The notes beneath the pieces were generated by a model. That model had not been told where the DNA came from. It searched no databases and worked only from the letters and a program-made list of their open reading frames with translations. A stretch of 64,000 nucleotides of DNA, from positions 1 to 64,000 of the forward strand of contig JAJEEE010000010.1 in NCBI GenBank assembly GCA_022821145.1, in the 5' to 3' direction. Origin of the DNA: Acidobacteriota bacterium. Its GTDB lineage: Bacteria > Acidobacteriota > Terriglobia > 20CM-2-55-15. Of the stretch, positions 60,746-64,000 are shown one piece after another; the first letter of the stretch is position 1, and the number at the start of each line of letters is the position of its first letter. The position numbers and the translations under genes are program-made.

Positions 60746-60798
60746 CGACCACGCAGCAAATTGATTCCCGTGATCGACGAAGCTGCGGGAGGCCACAG

Positions 60799-62637
60799 AT
60801 GCGTAAAAGAGGCCTGATCGGCTGCTCGCTGGTCGCAGTGTTGTTGTGCGCCGCCATTGTCGGCGCGGCGGCCCACGACGTCGCCGACGCGGTGATGAAC
60901 GGGAGCGGGGCGGCGGCGGTGCGCTCCATGCTGCAGGAAAAGGCCGCGGAGACGCTCCGCCCGGCGGCGGCTGAACCCGATTTTCCGTTCGAGCGCGTCC
61001 GCGAGTTTCTCGACTACGTCAATGCCCCGCAGGTGGATGGCGCCACCGCGTTGCACTGGGCCGTGCGTTGGGATGACCTGGAAACCACGGATCTGCTGCT
61101 CAGCGCGGGGGCGGAGGTGTCCTCGGCGAACGCCGAAGGCGCGACGCCGCTGTTGCTGGCGGCGGTGAACGGGAACGCAGCGATCATCGGCCGGCTGATC
61201 GAGGCCGGAGCCGATGCGAACGCCCCGCTCACGCTGAACGGGGACACCGCGCTCATGCTGTCGTCCCGCACGGGAAAGACCGGCGCAGTTCGAACGTTGC
61301 TTGACGCCGGCGCCGACGTCAACGCGCTGGAGACCTGGGGGGGCACGACCGCGCTCATGTGGGCGGTCGAGGAAAACCACCTCGATACGGTCGCGATGCT
61401 CCTGGACAACGGCGCGGACGTCAACGCCCGGTCGTATTACATTCCCTCCGCCACGGGACGCGGATTCGAAGGCGCCTCCCCCGTGCCTCCCGCGCCGGAT
61501 CAATCGCCGGCCGAATACGCCAACGGTTGGCTGACGCCGATGATGTTCGCCGCGCGGGAAGGCCACATGGAAATCGCGCAGGCCCTGGTGGCGGCCGGCG
61601 CGGACCTGGACATCGTCTCGGCCGACGGAAAGAACGCGCTGGCCCTGGCGATCTTCAACGGCCACTACGAAATGGCGTCGTACCTGATCGACAACGGCGT
61701 GGACGTCAACCAGGCCGACGCGCAGCGCTTCACGCCGCTGTTCTGGGCCGTGGACCGGCGCAACATGGAATTGGCGACCAATGGCCTGCCGTGGACCGTG
61801 ACGGCGGATCCCCTGCCGCTGATCCGGAAGCTCCTGGACGCGGGCGCGGACCCCAATGCGGTCGTGGACAACACACCGAGGGCGCGCAATCGCGGGGCCT
61901 CTCCTCGGATCGTGTTCGCATCGGCGCTGATGCGCGCCGCGTTCACCGGCGACCTGGCCACCACCCGGCTTCTCCTGGAATACGGGGCCGATCCTTTCGC
62001 GGTCTCCAGCGACCGGGAATCCATGCTGCAGGCCGCGGCCGGCCTCGCGCTGATCCCGGGCTACCAGATGGAAAGACCCCTGGACGAGAGACTCGAGGTC
62101 GTCAAGCTGTTCGTGGAGCTCGGACAGGACGTCAATTGGGCCGACGGCTACGGCATCACGCCGCTGATGGCCGCCGCCAACCTGGGATATACGGAAATCG
62201 TCGAATACCTGGTGGATCAGGGCGCGGACCTGGGCGCGTACGACCTGGGCAAGAAGCTGGACGGATCGTTCATGGCGAGCGTCGAGCCGCTGATGCCCGT
62301 CGACTACGCGATCGGCGTGGGCACGTTCCTGCCGAACAATTCCGTCGAGAATCGTCCCGAGACCGAAGCGGTCATGTTCCGGCTGATGGCGGAACGGGGC
62401 ATCGAGCACACCACCTCGGAATGCACGTTGAGGGGATTCACCTGCGCCACGGCCAACGTCGATCCCAAGACGGCGACGCCGGCGGAAATCATGGTGATGC
62501 GGCGTGTGCAGGTCGGAAAGGACGTCGACGGGCTCGCCACGGGTCTGGACGCCGACGAAGAGCTGGCGAACTCCTCGGAATCGGAGCGCGGCGATCGACC
62601 GCTCTTCGAACGGAACCAGCAACAGGATCAGCAGTAG
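60799..62637 (+). CDS. Secreted ankyrin-repeat protein (module copy 2)
   Basis: Signal-like N-terminus; repeated TPLLLAAVNGNAAIIGRLIEAGADAN-type ankyrin units. Confidence 0.9.
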   Translation: MRKRGLIGCSLVAVLLCAAIVGAAAHDVADAVMNGSGAAAVRSMLQEKAAETLRPAAAEPDFPFERVREFLDYVNAPQVDGATALHWAVRWDDLETTDLLLSAGAEVSSANAEGATPLLLAAVNGNAAIIGRLIEAGADANAPLTLNGDTALMLSSRTGKTGAVRTLLDAGADVNALETWGGTTALMWAVEENHLDTVAMLLDNGADVNARSYYIPSATGRGFEGASPVPPAPDQSPAEYANGWLTPMMFAAREGHMEIAQALVAAGADLDIVSADGKNALALAIFNGHYEMASYLIDNGVDVNQADAQRFTPLFWAVDRRNMELATNGLPWTVTADPLPLIRKLLDAGADPNAVVDNTPRARNRGASPRIVFASALMRAAFTGDLATTRLLLEYGADPFAVSSDRESMLQAAAGLALIPGYQMERPLDERLEVVKLFVELGQDVNWADGYGITPLMAAANLGYTEIVEYLVDQGADLGAYDLGKKLDGSFMASVEPLMPVDYAIGVGTFLPNNSVENRPETEAVMFRLMAERGIEHTTSECTLRGFTCATANVDPKTATPAEIMVMRRVQVGKDVDGLATGLDADEELANSSESERGDRPLFERNQQQDQQ

Positions 62638-62705
62638 CGAAACCGCGGCGGGTTCGGGCCTAGCGAAACGGGCTCCCTGAGAGTCCAAGTGTCGGAATCA
62701 CGGCC

Positions 62706-64000
62706 GTGTCACGCATCGCACCACACCTGCCGCGCCGAAGCCTGAGTGCCTCGTTGGCCCGACTGTCACTGGTTTGGGCTTTCGCCTCCGGCGCATCCAG
62801 TCTCTTCGCGGCGCAAGTCGACAATGAACCGGACGTCCTGCGCGTCGGCGCGCAACTAGTCCAAGTCAACGTCGTCGTGACCGGCGACGACGGCCCTGTC
62901 CACGGTCTGACCGTCGACGACTTCACCGTGCTGGACGACGGTGTCGAACGCACGATCGAGGTCTTCGAGGTCATCCGTTCAGCGACGGTCGATTCCGACC
63001 CGGGGGCGATGCTTCCCGACAACGTCGTGTCGAACCGGCTGGATCGCCGGGGACGGCGGCCCGAGTCGGCCACGGCCCTCCTCATCGACCGGCTGAACAC
63101 GCTGGGTCGCGACCAGGCGTTCATGGACCAGCAGGCGCGGGAATTCCTCGCCGAGGCGTCGGCGGCCGGCGAGCACGTCGTCGTTCTCGAGCTCGGCGAG
63201 GAGGGGTTGACCGTCCTGGCCGACTTCACGGCTCCCCCGGAGGCCATTCGCGACGCGCTCGAAGACCGGCGCCCGTCCCACTCCCTGACGATGGGATCGA
63301 GCCTGGAGTTCTTCACGGGCGGGCTGGACCCGATACTGGAGAACCTGAGGGACCGACTCGAGGAAGAGCAAGGTACGGGAGAGTCGGAAGGATCGAGCAC
63401 GATCCTGGAAGTTGATCCGGACGAACTCCCGGATACGGTCGAGTTCGAAGTTCAGCTCCAACGCTATTTCATGAACCGGCGACTCCTGATGACCGCCGCG
63501 GCGCTCGAGGCGAGCGCCCGTCACCTGGCGCGGCTGCCCGGCCGGAAGAACCTCGTATGGATGGCCGCTCAGTTTCCGTTCCCGTACGAGGCGTGGCAGG
63601 ACACCCGCTTCACCAGTTCCACCAACTTCATGCCGCCTTCCACCCTGAATCGGATCGACGCGGTGTTTCGCGAGATCGTGGACAGCGACGTCGCCGTGTA
63701 TCCGATCGACGTCATGGGCATTCGGAACCCCGACTCGACCGAGGACATGGACTTCACGCTCGATCTTCCGATGAAGATCGCCGAGGTCACGGGCGGACGC
63801 GCATCGTTCAACACCAACGGATTGGCGACACGGATTCGCGAGGCCGTCCGCGACATGCACTCGAATTACTCGTTGGGATTCTACGTTCCCGAAGTCGAGT
63901 CCGATGCCGAGTTCCACGAGCTCGAGGTGCGCGTGGACCGCGATGACGTCGAGGTGCTGCACCGGGACGGCTACTTCGGATTCGGCGCCGACGCGACCGG
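62706..64000 (+). CDS. Acidobacterial VWFA-related domain protein, truncated by window end
   Basis: GTG start; frame open to window end; RVGAQLVQVNVVVTGDDGPVHGLTVDDFTVLDDGVERTIEVFEVI. Confidence 0.85.
   Translation, partial: MSRIAPHLPRRSLSASLARLSLVWAFASGASSLFAAQVDNEPDVLRVGAQLVQVNVVVTGDDGPVHGLTVDDFTVLDDGVERTIEVFEVIRSATVDSDPGAMLPDNVVSNRLDRRGRRPESATALLIDRLNTLGRDQAFMDQQAREFLAEASAAGEHVVVLELGEEGLTVLADFTAPPEAIRDALEDRRPSHSLTMGSSLEFFTGGLDPILENLRDRLEEEQGTGESEGSSTILEVDPDELPDTVEFEVQLQRYFMNRRLLMTAAALEASARHLARLPGRKNLVWMAAQFPFPYEAWQDTRFTSSTNFMPPSTLNRIDAVFREIVDSDVAVYPIDVMGIRNPDSTEDMDFTLDLPMKIAEVTGGRASFNTNGLATRIREAVRDMHSNYSLGFYVPEVESDAEFHELEVRVDRDDVEVLHRDGYFGFGADAT

Overview
High-GC bacterial chromosome segment. 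I infer Acidobacteriota, mainly from several acidobacterial-type VWFA-related proteins (TIGR03436-like) and DUF1592/DUF1552 proteins. No taxonomic search was run. About 0-47 kb is mostly housekeeping or core metabolism. It includes a metallo-beta-lactamase-fold lipoprotein, a glycosyltransferase, M20 peptidase, a DHH phosphoesterase and Dtd. A bc-type respiratory operon (HEAT protein, Rieske, split cytochrome b, octaheme cytochrome c) runs into a cupredoxin-like lipoprotein and a cytochrome-oxidase assembly cluster (CtaA, CtaB, ABC exporter, SCO1, DUF420). Then come small secreted paralogs of unknown function, an M14 peptidase, DUF721/GatC/GatA/OmpH, and a BamA / SurA-N-like / TamB cluster. 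These are followed by L28, a PPIase, biotin carboxylase/BCCP, an amidase and an O-antigen ligase. About 42-64 kb is accessory-like. It holds two copies of an ankyrin + DUF1592 + DUF1552 module in different orientations, a recombining array of VWFA-related genes (two complete, one degraded, one cut by the window end), and a visibly lower-GC island at about 47.4-50.9 kb. The island carries a two-gene cassette: a small 132-aa protein whose stop codon overlaps the GTG start of a COG1078-like HD-domain phosphohydrolase. That cassette is my best candidate for an undescribed system, possibly defence-related. The duplicated ANK/DUF1592/DUF1552 module is the second. I saw no tRNA, rRNA, CRISPR array, transposase or integrase.
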